Positions 1 through 7,105 are shown, counted from the first letter of the stretch. The stretch: 16,730 nucleotides of DNA from Chloroflexota bacterium (GCA_003242205.1 QGUR01000070.1:1-16730); one strand, 5' to 3'. The notes: generated by a model from the sequence alone, not told the origin. A program made the numbers and translations.

Positions 1-2
1 AC

Positions 3-1109
3 CACCGAGCGCGTGCCACGGTTTGCCAGGACGGCGACCCTTGGAAACTGGGGCGCGTTTCCGCGCTCGGTGCCTCGCTAGCCTGCCGCAATAACCAGAC
101 TCCGCGCGAGATCGACGTCCGCGCTTTGCAGGAGCGGCTTGTCGAGGCTGGCGTGCTGCCGGAGGCCATCTTACAGCGCCAGCTCGTTCTACGTCGCTAT
201 GATGAGCAGACGCTCAGACGGTTTATCGACGACCTCGGTCAGGTCTATCCGTTCTATCACTACGCCGATATGGAACTGACCGACGTTTTTGAGGGCGACA
301 TCCCACTCGTCGAATTGTGCTGCGCCGGTCCGCAGGTGATTCCGCTGCTGGAGGAGGCGCTGGCACAGGCGACCTCTCGCGCTCAGCGGCTGGCGCTGGC
401 GCAGGCGCTGGCTTTGGCCGGTTCCACCAGTGGCGTGCCGGTGCTGGTCGAGGCGCTGGAGCGGGAACTGAGCGGCCCTGAACTGCCGCCGCGCACCGGG
501 GACATTCGCCATAGCCAGCTTCCGCCCGATCAGGGCGCGATGCCCGACCCGGCGTATCTGCTCTATTCGCTCGGCATGGCTCCCGATGAGCGCGCCGTGC
601 CGGTATGGAGACGGGTTGCCAGCCTGCTGGCGTCCGCGCGCGAGGAAGATTTTTACGACGGCCTCAAAGGCACGTTCTATTACGTCGATGCGCTGTGTTT
701 CGGCGTGGAACGGCTGGCGACGGCCGATCTCATTCCGCTGTTGCAGCAGGTGCATGGTTACGCGCCGTTTCACGGGCAATCGAGGCGGCAGGGCTTTGAG
801 CCGGATTACGTGCAGGAACGGCTGGCCTATCTGGAAGTGACGCTTGGCCGGGCACTGGCCCGCTGTGGCAGCCCGGATGGCTACGTCGTGCTCATTTCCT
901 ATCTGGAGGACGCGCGCGCTCTGCTGGCCGAATACGCGCATAGCGAACTGGTCTCGATTACCGGCGAGGATCGGGGCAAGGATACCCGCGCCTGGAGCGA
1001 CTGGCTGGAGAGCAACGGCGACCGGCTGGCCCCCGTTCCGTGGCGCGGCCCGACCGAACCGATGGCGGTCTGGGGACAGTCGATTTTGCGCGCCGGCCCG
1101 CGAACGTGA
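3..1109 (+). CDS. FAD-dependent oxidoreductase, C-terminal part with HEAT-like extension (5' end outside window)
   Basis: The reading frame is open to the left edge with no stop, so this is the 3' part of a longer gene; a TTG at 126 is probably internal. The first ~50 visible residues (ATVCQDGD, then LGRVSALGASLACRNNQTP, REIDVRALQERL, EAGVL) look like the C-terminal end of FAD-dependent oxidoreductases of the PF12831 type, where a small-residue-rich helix is followed by 'TPREIDV..LQ..L...G'. The remaining ~320 residues are alpha-helical with HEAT-like pairs (for example PLLEEALAQA, LALAQALALAG, GVPVLVEALE) and no second catalytic domain that I recognise. The FAD-binding GxGxxG would lie upstream of the window, so the substrate cannot be inferred. 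It ends 130 bp before the ATPase gene, which has its own promoter. Family assignment comes from the short visible tail and is moderately sure; the HEAT call is by helix pattern only. Confidence 0.68.
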   Translation, partial: HRARATVCQDGDPWKLGRVSALGASLACRNNQTPREIDVRALQERLVEAGVLPEAILQRQLVLRRYDEQTLRRFIDDLGQVYPFYHYADMELTDVFEGDIPLVELCCAGPQVIPLLEEALAQATSRAQRLALAQALALAGSTSGVPVLVEALERELSGPELPPRTGDIRHSQLPPDQGAMPDPAYLLYSLGMAPDERAVPVWRRVASLLASAREEDFYDGLKGTFYYVDALCFGVERLATADLIPLLQQVHGYAPFHGQSRRQGFEPDYVQERLAYLEVTLGRALARCGSPDGYVVLISYLEDARALLAEYAHSELVSITGEDRGKDTRAWSDWLESNGDRLAPVPWRGPTEPMAVWGQSILRAGPRT

Positions 1110-1119
1110 ACGCCGCCTG

Positions 1120-1134
1120 ACCAACCCGGTTGGT
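1120..1134. other. short hairpin after the oxidoreductase gene
   Basis: A perfect 6-bp inverted repeat ACCAAC-CCG-GTTGGT lies 10 bp after the stop codon of the upstream gene, and flanking GCC/GGC could extend it past a two-base bulge. No T-run follows, so it is at best a weak or factor-assisted terminator or an mRNA 3'-end structure. Confidence 0.3.
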
Positions 1135-1160
1135 GGCTGTCGAGAGCGGGCATACAATCA

Positions 1161-1188
1161 TTGCCTGTGGTCTTCGCAGTTCTATAAT
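1161..1188 (+). promoter_or_regulatory. sigma70-type promoter for the P-type ATPase transcript
   Basis: The -35-like TTGCCT (1161-1166) is separated by 16 bp from a consensus -10 TATAAT (1183-1188). Transcription would start near 1195, giving a leader of about 45 nt before the ATG at 1240. The next two genes follow with gaps of 10 and 12 bp, so this promoter probably serves all three. Confidence 0.65.
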
Positions 1189-1239
1189 CGGCGGCAGCCG
1201 TTGTATTCATCGCGGCGGAAATTAGAAAAGGCAAAGCCT

Positions 1240-3774
1240 ATGGCTGTCGTTGGGCTGACAGACGCACAGGCCAGCGAGCGACGCCGGCAGGGGCAGGGCA
1301 ATGATGTCCGGCTTAGCACCAGCCGCTCGTATGGTGAGATCATCCGCGCGAACATCTTTAACTTCGTCAATATCATCCTGTTTACGATCGGCGCGGCCAT
1401 GATCCTGATTGGCCGTCTCGGTGACGCTGTCACGAGCGTCGGCCTGATTCTGGTCAATGTGCTGATCGGCGTCGCGCAGGAGATTCGCGCCAAGCGCCAG
1501 CTTGACCGCATCGCGCTGCTGACGCGCCCGCGCGTGACGATTGTTCGGAATGGCGAGGAGCGCTCTGTTGATCCGTCGGAACTGGTGCTGGGCGACGTGA
1601 TTGCCGTGCGCCCCGGCGACCAGATCGTGGTCGATGGCGAATTGCTCGAAGGCGAACTGGAGGCCGACGAAGCCCTGCTCACGGGCGAGGCGGATCTCAT
1701 CCGCAAGAAGCCGGGCGACACGCTGCTTTCCGGCAGCTTCTGCGTTTCGGGGGCCGGCTATATGGAAGCGACGCGGGTAGGCGAGGACAGCTTCGCCAAC
1801 AAGCTGACGACCAGCGCGCGTCGCTTTGAAATCGCGCTGACGCCGTTGCAGCGTGAGATCAATTTTGTGCTGCGCCTGCTCATGCTGCTGGCGGGCTTTC
1901 TGGGGCTGTTGTTTCTCATCTCGTTCGCCATTGCGTCGATCCCGCTGGTGCGACAGGTCCAGGCGGCGGCCATCATCGCCGGGCTGATCCCCAACGGTCT
2001 GTTTTTCATGGTCATTCTGGCCTATGCCATCGGCGCGTTACGCATCGTGCGGCGCGGGGCGCTGGTGCAGCAGACCAATGCCGTCGAGGCGTTGAGCAAT
2101 GTCACGGTGCTTTGCACCGACAAAACCGGCACGCTAACGGCGAACCGGATCAACTACGACGACGCCTGGCCGGTCGGCCTCGACAAGGCGGAACTGGAAC
2201 AGATCGCCGCCGATATGGCCAGCAGCGCCGCGGCCAACAACAAGACCGGCGAGGCCATCGTGAAGGCGCTCGGCGGGACCAAACGAACGGCGGTTGATGA
2301 GGTTCCGTTCTCCTCGGCGCTCAAATGGAGCGCCATTGCGTTTGATGACCGCGACCGGCGCGGCGTCTACGTGATGGGCGCGCCGGAGATGCTGCTCAAG
2401 CATGTCTCCCTGCCGCCGGAAGCGCTGGCGCGGCAGCAAGAATGGGCCGATCAGGGGTTCAGGGTGCTGGTCGTGGCGCACAACCCGGATGTGCTTTCGC
2501 TGCACGATGCGGACGGCGAACCGGCGCTTCCGCCGCTGCAACCACTTGGCCTGCTGCGCTTCAGCGACGAATTACGGCCCCACCTGAAAGAGACGCTCAA
2601 TGCGTTCATCTCCAACGGCATCGAGCTGAAGATCATTTCGGGCGATAACCCGCATACCGTCGCTTCGCTGGCGCGGCAGGCGGGGTTTACGGGCGAGCTG
2701 GCTTTCGTCTCCGGCGTCGATCTGGCGGAGATGGACGAGAGCGAGTTCGACCGGGCCGTGCGCGAGAACGTCGTCTTTGGCCGCATCACGCCCGAACAGA
2801 AGGAACGCATTGTCGATGCACTGCGGGCGCAGGGGCATTATGTCGCCATGATCGGCGATGGCGTGAACGACGTGCTGTCGCTCAAGAAGGCGGACATGGG
2901 CATCGCGATGGAGAGCGGCAGTTCGGCCACGCGCGCCGTTGCCGATATGATCCTGATTGGCGATTCGTTCGAGGCGCTGCCGCCCGCCTTCACCGAAGGC
3001 CAGCGCATTATCAACGGTATGTCGGATATTCTGCGGCTCTTCCTGACGCGCGTGCTGTACTCGGCGCTGCTGATCGTCTCCACGGCGATTATCGGGCTGG
3101 GCTTTCCGTTCCTGCCCAAGCACAACGCCCTGATCGTGCTGCTATCGGTCGGCATCCCGACGATTGGGCTGGCGCTGTGGGCGCGGCCCGGTCCGCTGCG
3201 TAGGCGCAGTCTGCTGGCCGAAATCGCGCATTTTGTCGTGCCGGCAGGGCTGTCGGTGCTGGTCTTCGGGCTGGTGGTCTACATCGGCACGTTTTACGGC
3301 ACGGTTATTCAGTGGCTCGACGTTGAGGTGACGCCGGAGGCCATGCGCCAGTTCACCGAATTCGCCGGCATCGACAACAGCGTGCTGCAGGCCAGCGACT
3401 TCGTGCTGGAAGTCGCGCAACTGACCGCGCAGACGGCGCTGGCGGTTTTCACGACGCTGGCGGGCCTGACGCTGGTCGTGTTTGTCGAGCCCCCGACCGA
3501 TGTGTGGGTTGGCGGGGATGTCTACAGCGGTGACAAGCGCCCGACGCTGATGGCGGCGCTATTGCTGTTGGTGTTTATCGCGGTGCTCGCCATCGAACCG
3601 GCGCGCACGTTCTTCGAGCTGGCCCCGCTGCCACTGGAAGGCTACGTCCTGATCGCGCTGATGACGGCCATTTGGGCGATGGTTCTGCGGCTGGCATGGC
3701 GGCATCGCTGGCTGGAGCGCTTTCTGCAAATCGACCTGTCGCCTTTGCCTGCCGTTGAGGGCAAAGCGGCCTGA
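1240..3774 (+). CDS. CtpE-like cation-translocating P-type ATPase
   Basis: An 844-residue membrane pump that would couple ATP hydrolysis to cation transport across the cytoplasmic membrane. Visible features in order: two N-terminal membrane helices (about 38-82), actuator loop with TGEA (148-151, TGES in most relatives), a helix pair with the M4 proline motif IPNGL (250-254), phosphorylation motif DKTGTLT (Asp294), nucleotide-domain MGAPE (379-383, usually KGAPE), SGDNP, hinge motif GDGVND (539-544), then several C-terminal helices. The stretch SGSSATRAVADM after the hinge resembles mycobacterial CtpE, a relative implicated in calcium uptake, rather than heavy-metal or Kdp pumps. No N-terminal metal-binding domain is present. 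The open frame extends upstream to 844, but the ATG at 1240 follows the promoter and a purine-rich AAAAGG, so I use it. The ion is not proven; Asn252 replaces the Glu usual in PEGL. Confidence 0.88.
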   Translation: MAVVGLTDAQASERRRQGQGNDVRLSTSRSYGEIIRANIFNFVNIILFTIGAAMILIGRLGDAVTSVGLILVNVLIGVAQEIRAKRQLDRIALLTRPRVTIVRNGEERSVDPSELVLGDVIAVRPGDQIVVDGELLEGELEADEALLTGEADLIRKKPGDTLLSGSFCVSGAGYMEATRVGEDSFANKLTTSARRFEIALTPLQREINFVLRLLMLLAGFLGLLFLISFAIASIPLVRQVQAAAIIAGLIPNGLFFMVILAYAIGALRIVRRGALVQQTNAVEALSNVTVLCTDKTGTLTANRINYDDAWPVGLDKAELEQIAADMASSAAANNKTGEAIVKALGGTKRTAVDEVPFSSALKWSAIAFDDRDRRGVYVMGAPEMLLKHVSLPPEALARQQEWADQGFRVLVVAHNPDVLSLHDADGEPALPPLQPLGLLRFSDELRPHLKETLNAFISNGIELKIISGDNPHTVASLARQAGFTGELAFVSGVDLAEMDESEFDRAVRENVVFGRITPEQKERIVDALRAQGHYVAMIGDGVNDVLSLKKADMGIAMESGSSATRAVADMILIGDSFEALPPAFTEGQRIINGMSDILRLFLTRVLYSALLIVSTAIIGLGFPFLPKHNALIVLLSVGIPTIGLALWARPGPLRRRSLLAEIAHFVVPAGLSVLVFGLVVYIGTFYGTVIQWLDVEVTPEAMRQFTEFAGIDNSVLQASDFVLEVAQLTAQTALAVFTTLAGLTLVVFVEPPTDVWVGGDVYSGDKRPTLMAALLLLVFIAVLAIEPARTFFELAPLPLEGYVLIALMTAIWAMVLRLAWRHRWLERFLQIDLSPLPAVEGKAA

Positions 3775-3784
3775 AGGACTGGAT

Positions 3785-4438
3785 ATGCCGGACATCGACG
3801 CTTTTATCCAACGCCTTGCGACCACGCCGACCGCGGATGATGCTTACAACCAATACGGGGCGGGGGACAATCCGTATAACGCCCTGCGCCGCCAGAATCT
3901 GCGCCGTTTTCTGTATGACTTTTATGAAAGACGCCCGAAAGTCGCGCTGATCGCCGAAGCGCCGGGTTATCGCGGCATGCGCCTGTCGGGTCTGCCGATG
4001 GTCAGCCGCCGGACGCTGGTGGAAGGAATCCCTGCGCTCGATCTGTTTGGTCTGTCGCGCGGTTATGTCGACGTGCCCGAACCGGGTTTCGAGCACATTC
4101 GCAGCGAGCAGAGCGGTACGATCATGTGGGGCACGCTGGCCGAGCTTGGCGTCGTACCGCTGCTGTGGGGCGCGTTTCCGTTTCACCCGCACCGGCCCGG
4201 CGAGGCATTGACGAATCGCCCGCCGCGCCGGCGAGAGGTTGAGACCGGACTGCCGTTCGTGCGTGACCTGCTCGAAATGTTCGCGCCGGAGCGCGTGCTG
4301 GCGGTCGGCAATGTCGCCCACGGCGCGCTTGCCAGTCTGGGGATCGACGCGGTGAAAATCCGCCATCCCGCACAAGGCGGCAAAAACGACTTTGTCGCCG
4401 GGCTGCGCCGCGAGCTGGGACCGGCGGACGCGCGCTGA
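3785..4438 (+). CDS. uracil-DNA glycosylase superfamily protein
   Basis: A 217-residue cytosolic protein. IAEAPGYRG near residue 55 resembles motif 1 of family 4/5-like uracil-DNA glycosylases (GEAPG), and RHPAQGGKNDF near residue 200 resembles the His-Pro motif 2 region that binds the flipped base, preceded by VGNVAHGALASLGI. LWGAFPFHPHRPG lies between them. The superfamily removes uracil or related damaged bases in base-excision repair, but this subgroup is divergent and I cannot name the lesion. A TTG at 3755 would lengthen the frame by 10 codons. The ATG at 3785 is preferred because AAGGA (3774-3778), overlapping the ATPase stop codon, sits 6 bp upstream. It lies 10 bp after the ATPase and 12 bp before the next gene, so it is translationally close-packed in one operon with no obvious functional link. 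Confidence 0.77.
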   Translation: MPDIDAFIQRLATTPTADDAYNQYGAGDNPYNALRRQNLRRFLYDFYERRPKVALIAEAPGYRGMRLSGLPMVSRRTLVEGIPALDLFGLSRGYVDVPEPGFEHIRSEQSGTIMWGTLAELGVVPLLWGAFPFHPHRPGEALTNRPPRRREVETGLPFVRDLLEMFAPERVLAVGNVAHGALASLGIDAVKIRHPAQGGKNDFVAGLRRELGPADAR

Positions 4439-4450
4439 AGGAGAAAAATT

Positions 4451-5218
4451 ATGCCGCCACTACGGCAGTCGTTTTCATGGGATGGCTTTGCCCGCACGGG
4501 AATCGCGCCGGAAGCGCTGGCGCGGGGTGCGGCGGACATCGGCTATGAGGGCGTTGAACTGATCCCGGAGGAATACTGGCCGCTGGTTCGCGATTGCGGC
4601 CTTCGCATTGTCACGGCGGTGGGACACCCGCTTGCGCCGGAAGGCTTGAACCGGCGCGAAAACCGGAAGGCGATTGAGGCTGTGCTGGTGGAAAATCTCA
4701 GGCGCGCCGAAGCGTGGAATATTCCCTACCTGCTCTGCTTCAGCGGCAATCGCTATGGCGTTGACGAGGCGACTGCCGCCGAGATCACCGCCGAAAACCT
4801 GCGCGCGTTCGCCCCGATGGCCGCCGATGCCGGCGTGACGCTGATCCTCGAACTGCTCAACAGCAAGGTTCCGGGGCGTGACTATCAGGCGGATAAGTCG
4901 GCGTGGGGCGTGCAGGTCTGCCGGATGGTCAATTCGCCCAATGTGCGCCTGCTATACGACATCTATCACATGCAGATCATGGAGGGCGACATCATCCGCA
5001 CCATTCAGGAGAACGCGCCCTTCTTCGCGCACTATCACACGGCGGGCAACCCGGGTCGGAACGATCTGGATGACGAGCAGGAACTCAATTACCGCGCCAT
5101 CGTCCGGGCGATTGCCGCGACAGGCTACGACGGCTTCATCGGCCACGAATTTTTCCCGAAGGGCGAGGCCATCGCTGCGCTGCGCGCCGCTTACGAGACC
5201 TGCCGCGTTGGTGCTTAA
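4451..5218 (+). CDS. hydroxypyruvate isomerase-like TIM-barrel sugar isomerase/epimerase
   Basis: A 255-residue protein of the AP-endonuclease-2 TIM-barrel superfamily (PF01261), closest in style to hydroxypyruvate isomerase (Hyi). The expected metal and catalytic residues are visible: Glu134 (LILELLNSK), Asp170 (LLYDIYHMQ), His196 (HYHTAGNPGRND) and Glu233 (FIGHEFFP). The YDIYHMQ and HTAGNPGR signatures are those of Hyi-type enzymes, which interconvert hydroxypyruvate and tartronate semialdehyde. Members of this group also act as epimerases of other sugars, so the substrate is open. AAGGAG (4438-4443) is 7 bp before the ATG. It ends head-on with the Gfo/Idh/MocA dehydrogenase, a partner commonly seen beside such isomerases in sugar or inositol catabolism, although here the two are on opposite strands. 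Confidence 0.85.
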   Translation: MPPLRQSFSWDGFARTGIAPEALARGAADIGYEGVELIPEEYWPLVRDCGLRIVTAVGHPLAPEGLNRRENRKAIEAVLVENLRRAEAWNIPYLLCFSGNRYGVDEATAAEITAENLRAFAPMAADAGVTLILELLNSKVPGRDYQADKSAWGVQVCRMVNSPNVRLLYDIYHMQIMEGDIIRTIQENAPFFAHYHTAGNPGRNDLDDEQELNYRAIVRAIAATGYDGFIGHEFFPKGEAIAALRAAYETCRVGA

Positions 5219-6342
5219 TCCGCGGCGGTGTCCTGCGCGATGGCTTTGGCGAGGTCCGTGAGCGCGATTTCGCGGCCTTCGGCTGCCGAACGATAGCAGG
5301 CGTCGATGATCTGCGTGCGGCGCAGACCCTCGCTGCCCACATGCGCCGACCAGTCGCCGCTTTCGATGATGCTGACGAAGTTGGCGATCACGCCGGAATG
5401 CCCCGTGCCTTTGGGGACTTCGGGTTTCAGAACCGCCGGTTTGCCGTCGATATCGGTGTACACGGTGAGTGTGTTTTCCCAGTTGTAGTTGTGGACCTCG
5501 ATATCGGCTCCGCCGTCCGACCCGTAGAGCGTGACGCCGAAATCGTCTCCGGCGCGGCCATACACAGCCCAACTGGCTTCCAGCAGCAGCGTCGCGCCCC
5601 CGGCCAGACGAATGAAGGCGGTTGCCAGATCTTCGACCTCGAATGGCCCGACGTCCATGGTGCGCGCGTCGTTGCGCCCGCCGCGGCCACGCGGACCGAG
5701 TTCGGCATAGGTCGCCGCGCTCACGGCGACGACTTCAGGCTCGTCCATCAGGTAAAGCGCCATATCGAGCACATGCACGCCGAGGTCGATCAGCGGGCCG
5801 CCGCCCGCCAGTTCGCGGTTGGTAAACCAGCCGCCCATGCCGGGAATGCCGGAACGCCGCATCCACGACGCTTTGGCATGATAGATGTGGCCAAGCTGAC
5901 CCTCGTCGATCATCTGCTTGAGCACGCTGACATCGCCCCGCTGGCGGTGATTGAAGGCGACTTCGAGCACGCGACCGGCCTGTACGGCGGCGCGCACCAT
6001 GGCTTCACCTTCGGCGCTTGAACGCGCCAGCGGTTTTTCGCAGAGCACGTGTTTGCCGTTTTCCAGCGCGGCGATGCTGATCGGCGCGTGGAACTGGTTT
6101 GGCGTACAGACGCTGACGATATCGAGGTCGGGGCGCTCGACCAGCGGCCCGAAATGCGTATGGACATCGGGGATATTGTAGGTGCGCTGCAACTGCGTCA
6201 GCCGTTCTTCGCGCGGGTCGGCAATCGCGATGACGTCAACGTTCGGAAGTTGCTGGTAGGCTTTCAAATGTGTTTCGCCCGCCCAGCCCATTCCGACGAT
6301 ACCCACGCGAAGCGCGCTGTCCCGAAGTTTTCGATTTGTCAT
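5215..6342 (-). CDS. Gfo/Idh/MocA family NAD(P)-dependent oxidoreductase
   Basis: A 375-residue cytosolic dehydrogenase. The N-terminal Rossmann fold has VGIVGMGWAG (Gly17, Gly19, Gly22), followed by the family's CEKPLA (Glu102-Lys103-Pro104) and, in the C-terminal substrate domain, GGGPLIDLGVHVLD with the catalytic-type Asp186 and His190. Length matches the family. Such enzymes oxidise or reduce hydroxyl groups of sugars, inositols and amino sugars; the substrate is not readable from sequence. The ATG at 6342 has no strong ribosome site, but Rossmann spacing supports it. A promoter is visible about 45 bp upstream. The gene converges on the TIM-barrel isomerase with a 4-bp overlap of stop codons, so there is no room for a terminator between them. 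Confidence 0.92.
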   Translation of the reverse strand: MTNRKLRDSALRVGIVGMGWAGETHLKAYQQLPNVDVIAIADPREERLTQLQRTYNIPDVHTHFGPLVERPDLDIVSVCTPNQFHAPISIAALENGKHVLCEKPLARSSAEGEAMVRAAVQAGRVLEVAFNHRQRGDVSVLKQMIDEGQLGHIYHAKASWMRRSGIPGMGGWFTNRELAGGGPLIDLGVHVLDMALYLMDEPEVVAVSAATYAELGPRGRGGRNDARTMDVGPFEVEDLATAFIRLAGGATLLLEASWAVYGRAGDDFGVTLYGSDGGADIEVHNYNWENTLTVYTDIDGKPAVLKPEVPKGTGHSGVIANFVSIIESGDWSAHVGSEGLRRTQIIDACYRSAAEGREIALTDLAKAIAQDTAAD

Positions 6343-6386
6343 GGCGTCTGTGGTCGATCCTGTGGGGAATAGGTTCTATGCCTGTT

Positions 6387-6414
6387 ATTGTAACAGCGGC
6401 AGGACACGACTCAA
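6387..6414 (-). promoter_or_regulatory. sigma70-type promoter for the Gfo/Idh/MocA gene
   Basis: Read on the minus strand, TTGAGT (6414-6409), a 16-bp spacer and TACAAT (6392-6387) form a good promoter. Transcription would begin near 6380, some 38 nt before the ATG at 6342. Confidence 0.6.
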
Positions 6415-6429
6415 CAGTCGGTTTCGCGC

Positions 6430-6702
6430 TCAGGCCTGCTCATCCATCAGCGCGATCAATTCGCTGACGACTTGCTCAAGCGCTGGCTGTTTTGCCCGCA
6501 CATCGTCCATATCCGAGAAATAAGCCATCCGTCTGTCCGGATAATCCCCTTCGAGGATCGGGCTTTGAATGCGAGAGATTGAGGGGTTGTGGAAAACGAG
6601 GTGTACGTGCTGTCTGGCGTGGAGATTGAAGGTGGCGATGTAGTCTGTATAGCTAAAACTTGGCGCGTTCCACTTGATCTGTTCGGTGATGGCAGGGTTC
6701 AC
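6430..6702 (-). pseudogene. 5'-truncated DUF1801 (YdhG-like) protein, 90 residues left
   Basis: The 90-residue frame begins NPAITEQIKWNAPSFSY, the DUF1801 (PF08818) hallmark, and continues with DYIATFNLHAR, HLVFHNP, LEGDYPDRRMAYFSD and a C-terminal helix, as in small DUF1801 proteins of the YdhG/iron-chaperone-like group. Full-length relatives carry an N-terminal segment of some 25-40 residues (a helix leading to 'I..ADP.ITE.IKW'), which is missing here. The frame instead stays open upstream through the hairpin end of the insertion remnant to a stop at 6774-6772, so the gene's 5' end was lost at that junction. A GTG at 6702 preceded by GGAGGGG could still initiate the remaining 90 residues. 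Loss of function is likely but not certain; the biochemical role of the family is poorly known. Confidence 0.72.
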
Positions 6703-6720
6703 CGACCCCTCCGTTTGGAA

Positions 6721-6742
6721 GCCCGCAGCTTTAGCTGTGGGG
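6721..6742 (+). repeat. hairpin-forming inverted repeat, left copy
   Basis: The arm CCCGCAGCT, a two-base TT loop and the arm AGCTGTGGG form a stem with one G:T wobble. It matches the reverse complement of 7005-7026 at 21 of 22 positions. It would be the 3' (right) end relative to the tnpB fragment, whose stop codon lies within it. Confidence 0.8.
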
Positions 6743-6913
6743 AGGAAAAATGGGGCGCGGATCGGTTTTGCTCACGCTTCGCCCCTCAAGCTGGTAGGCG
6801 TACTTGCGCTCTGCCAGCGCCAGGTTGTACAGCCCACGACAGGCGTCCAGCACACGCCACAGGTTTTGTTCCTGCGAACGCGAAGGGTACAGCCGATAGC
6901 GGTAGGTTCGCAT
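6731..6913 (-). pseudogene. TnpB (IS605 OrfB) N-terminal fragment
   Basis: About 60 residues starting MRTYRYRLYPS and continuing SQEQNLWRVLDACRGLYNLAL and AERKYAYQLEG match the N-terminal helix-turn-helix domain (HTH_OrfB_IS605) of TnpB, the RNA-guided nuclease of IS200/IS605 elements. After roughly residue 49 the sequence (TDPRPIFPPHS) no longer looks like TnpB, and it stops inside the terminal hairpin. The RuvC-like and zinc-finger parts are absent. The frame is open back to a TTG at 6949, but that lies inside the -10 box, so the ATG at 6913 is the plausible original start. Confidence 0.78.
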
Positions 6914-6940
6914 AAATTCGCGTTGCTTAGCCACAACTCC

Positions 6941-6969
6941 ATTATACAACGGGAGGTTATCTAATGCAA
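6941..6969 (-). promoter_or_regulatory. promoter inside the insertion remnant, pointing toward DUF1801
   Basis: On the minus strand TTGCAT (6969-6964), an exact 17-bp spacer and consensus TATAAT (6946-6941) predict a start near 6934. It originally served tnpB. In the deleted element it reads straight through the tnpB fragment into the truncated DUF1801 frame. Confidence 0.65.
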
Positions 6970-7004
6970 CAAGCGTTCGGTTTTCAGAGGGGGCAGCGCT
7001 TCAT

Positions 7005-7026
7005 CCCCACAGCTAAAGCTGGGGGC
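7005..7026 (-). repeat. hairpin-forming inverted repeat, right copy
   Basis: CCCCACAGCT-AA-AGCTGGGGGC forms an imperfect stem around AGCTAAAGCT. It is the inverted counterpart of 6721-6742 with a single difference, and would be the left (5') end relative to tnpB. Confidence 0.8.
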
Positions 7027-7041
7027 TTTCGCGCTGTATTT

Positions 7042-7093
7042 TGTGGTAAGAGGCAGGCCGGGGCGAGGCAAACGAGATATCAACGTTACCACA
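7042..7093. repeat. 8-bp inverted repeat upstream of patB-like gene
   Basis: TGTGGTAA (7042-7049) and TTACCACA (7086-7093) are perfect reverse complements 36 bp apart, between the insertion remnant and the ATG at 7106. They could be paired operator half-sites or a leader stem. The right arm lies just before the GAGGT ribosome site. Chance occurrence is possible at this length. Confidence 0.35.
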
Positions 7094-7105
7094 CCGAGGT
7101 TTAGC

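Larger units (their letters stand above)
6721..7026. mobile_element. IS200/IS605-type insertion remnant (internally deleted, MITE-like)
   Basis: A ~306-bp unit bounded by 22-bp inverted copies (6721-6742 and 7005-7026, 21/22 identical), each itself an imperfect palindrome around AGCTTTAGCT, as expected of subterminal hairpins in IS200/IS605 elements. Inside, on the minus strand, are a promoter and about 60 codons of a TnpB N-terminus. There is no tnpA and no remainder of tnpB, so it cannot move by itself. It directly abuts the truncated DUF1801 frame. Exact cleavage ends are not defined, because this family has no target duplication and cuts outside the hairpins. Confidence 0.72.

Noticed and set aside
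189..1157. Long minus-strand open frame (322 codons) opposite the oxidoreductase tail
   Set aside because: It is antisense to a well-supported frame, rich in Arg/Gln/His typical of GC-rich shadow frames, with no recognisable domain.
6731..6949. Active TnpB RNA-guided nuclease
   Set aside because: Only about 50-60 N-terminal residues remain; the RuvC-like catalytic and zinc-finger regions are missing.
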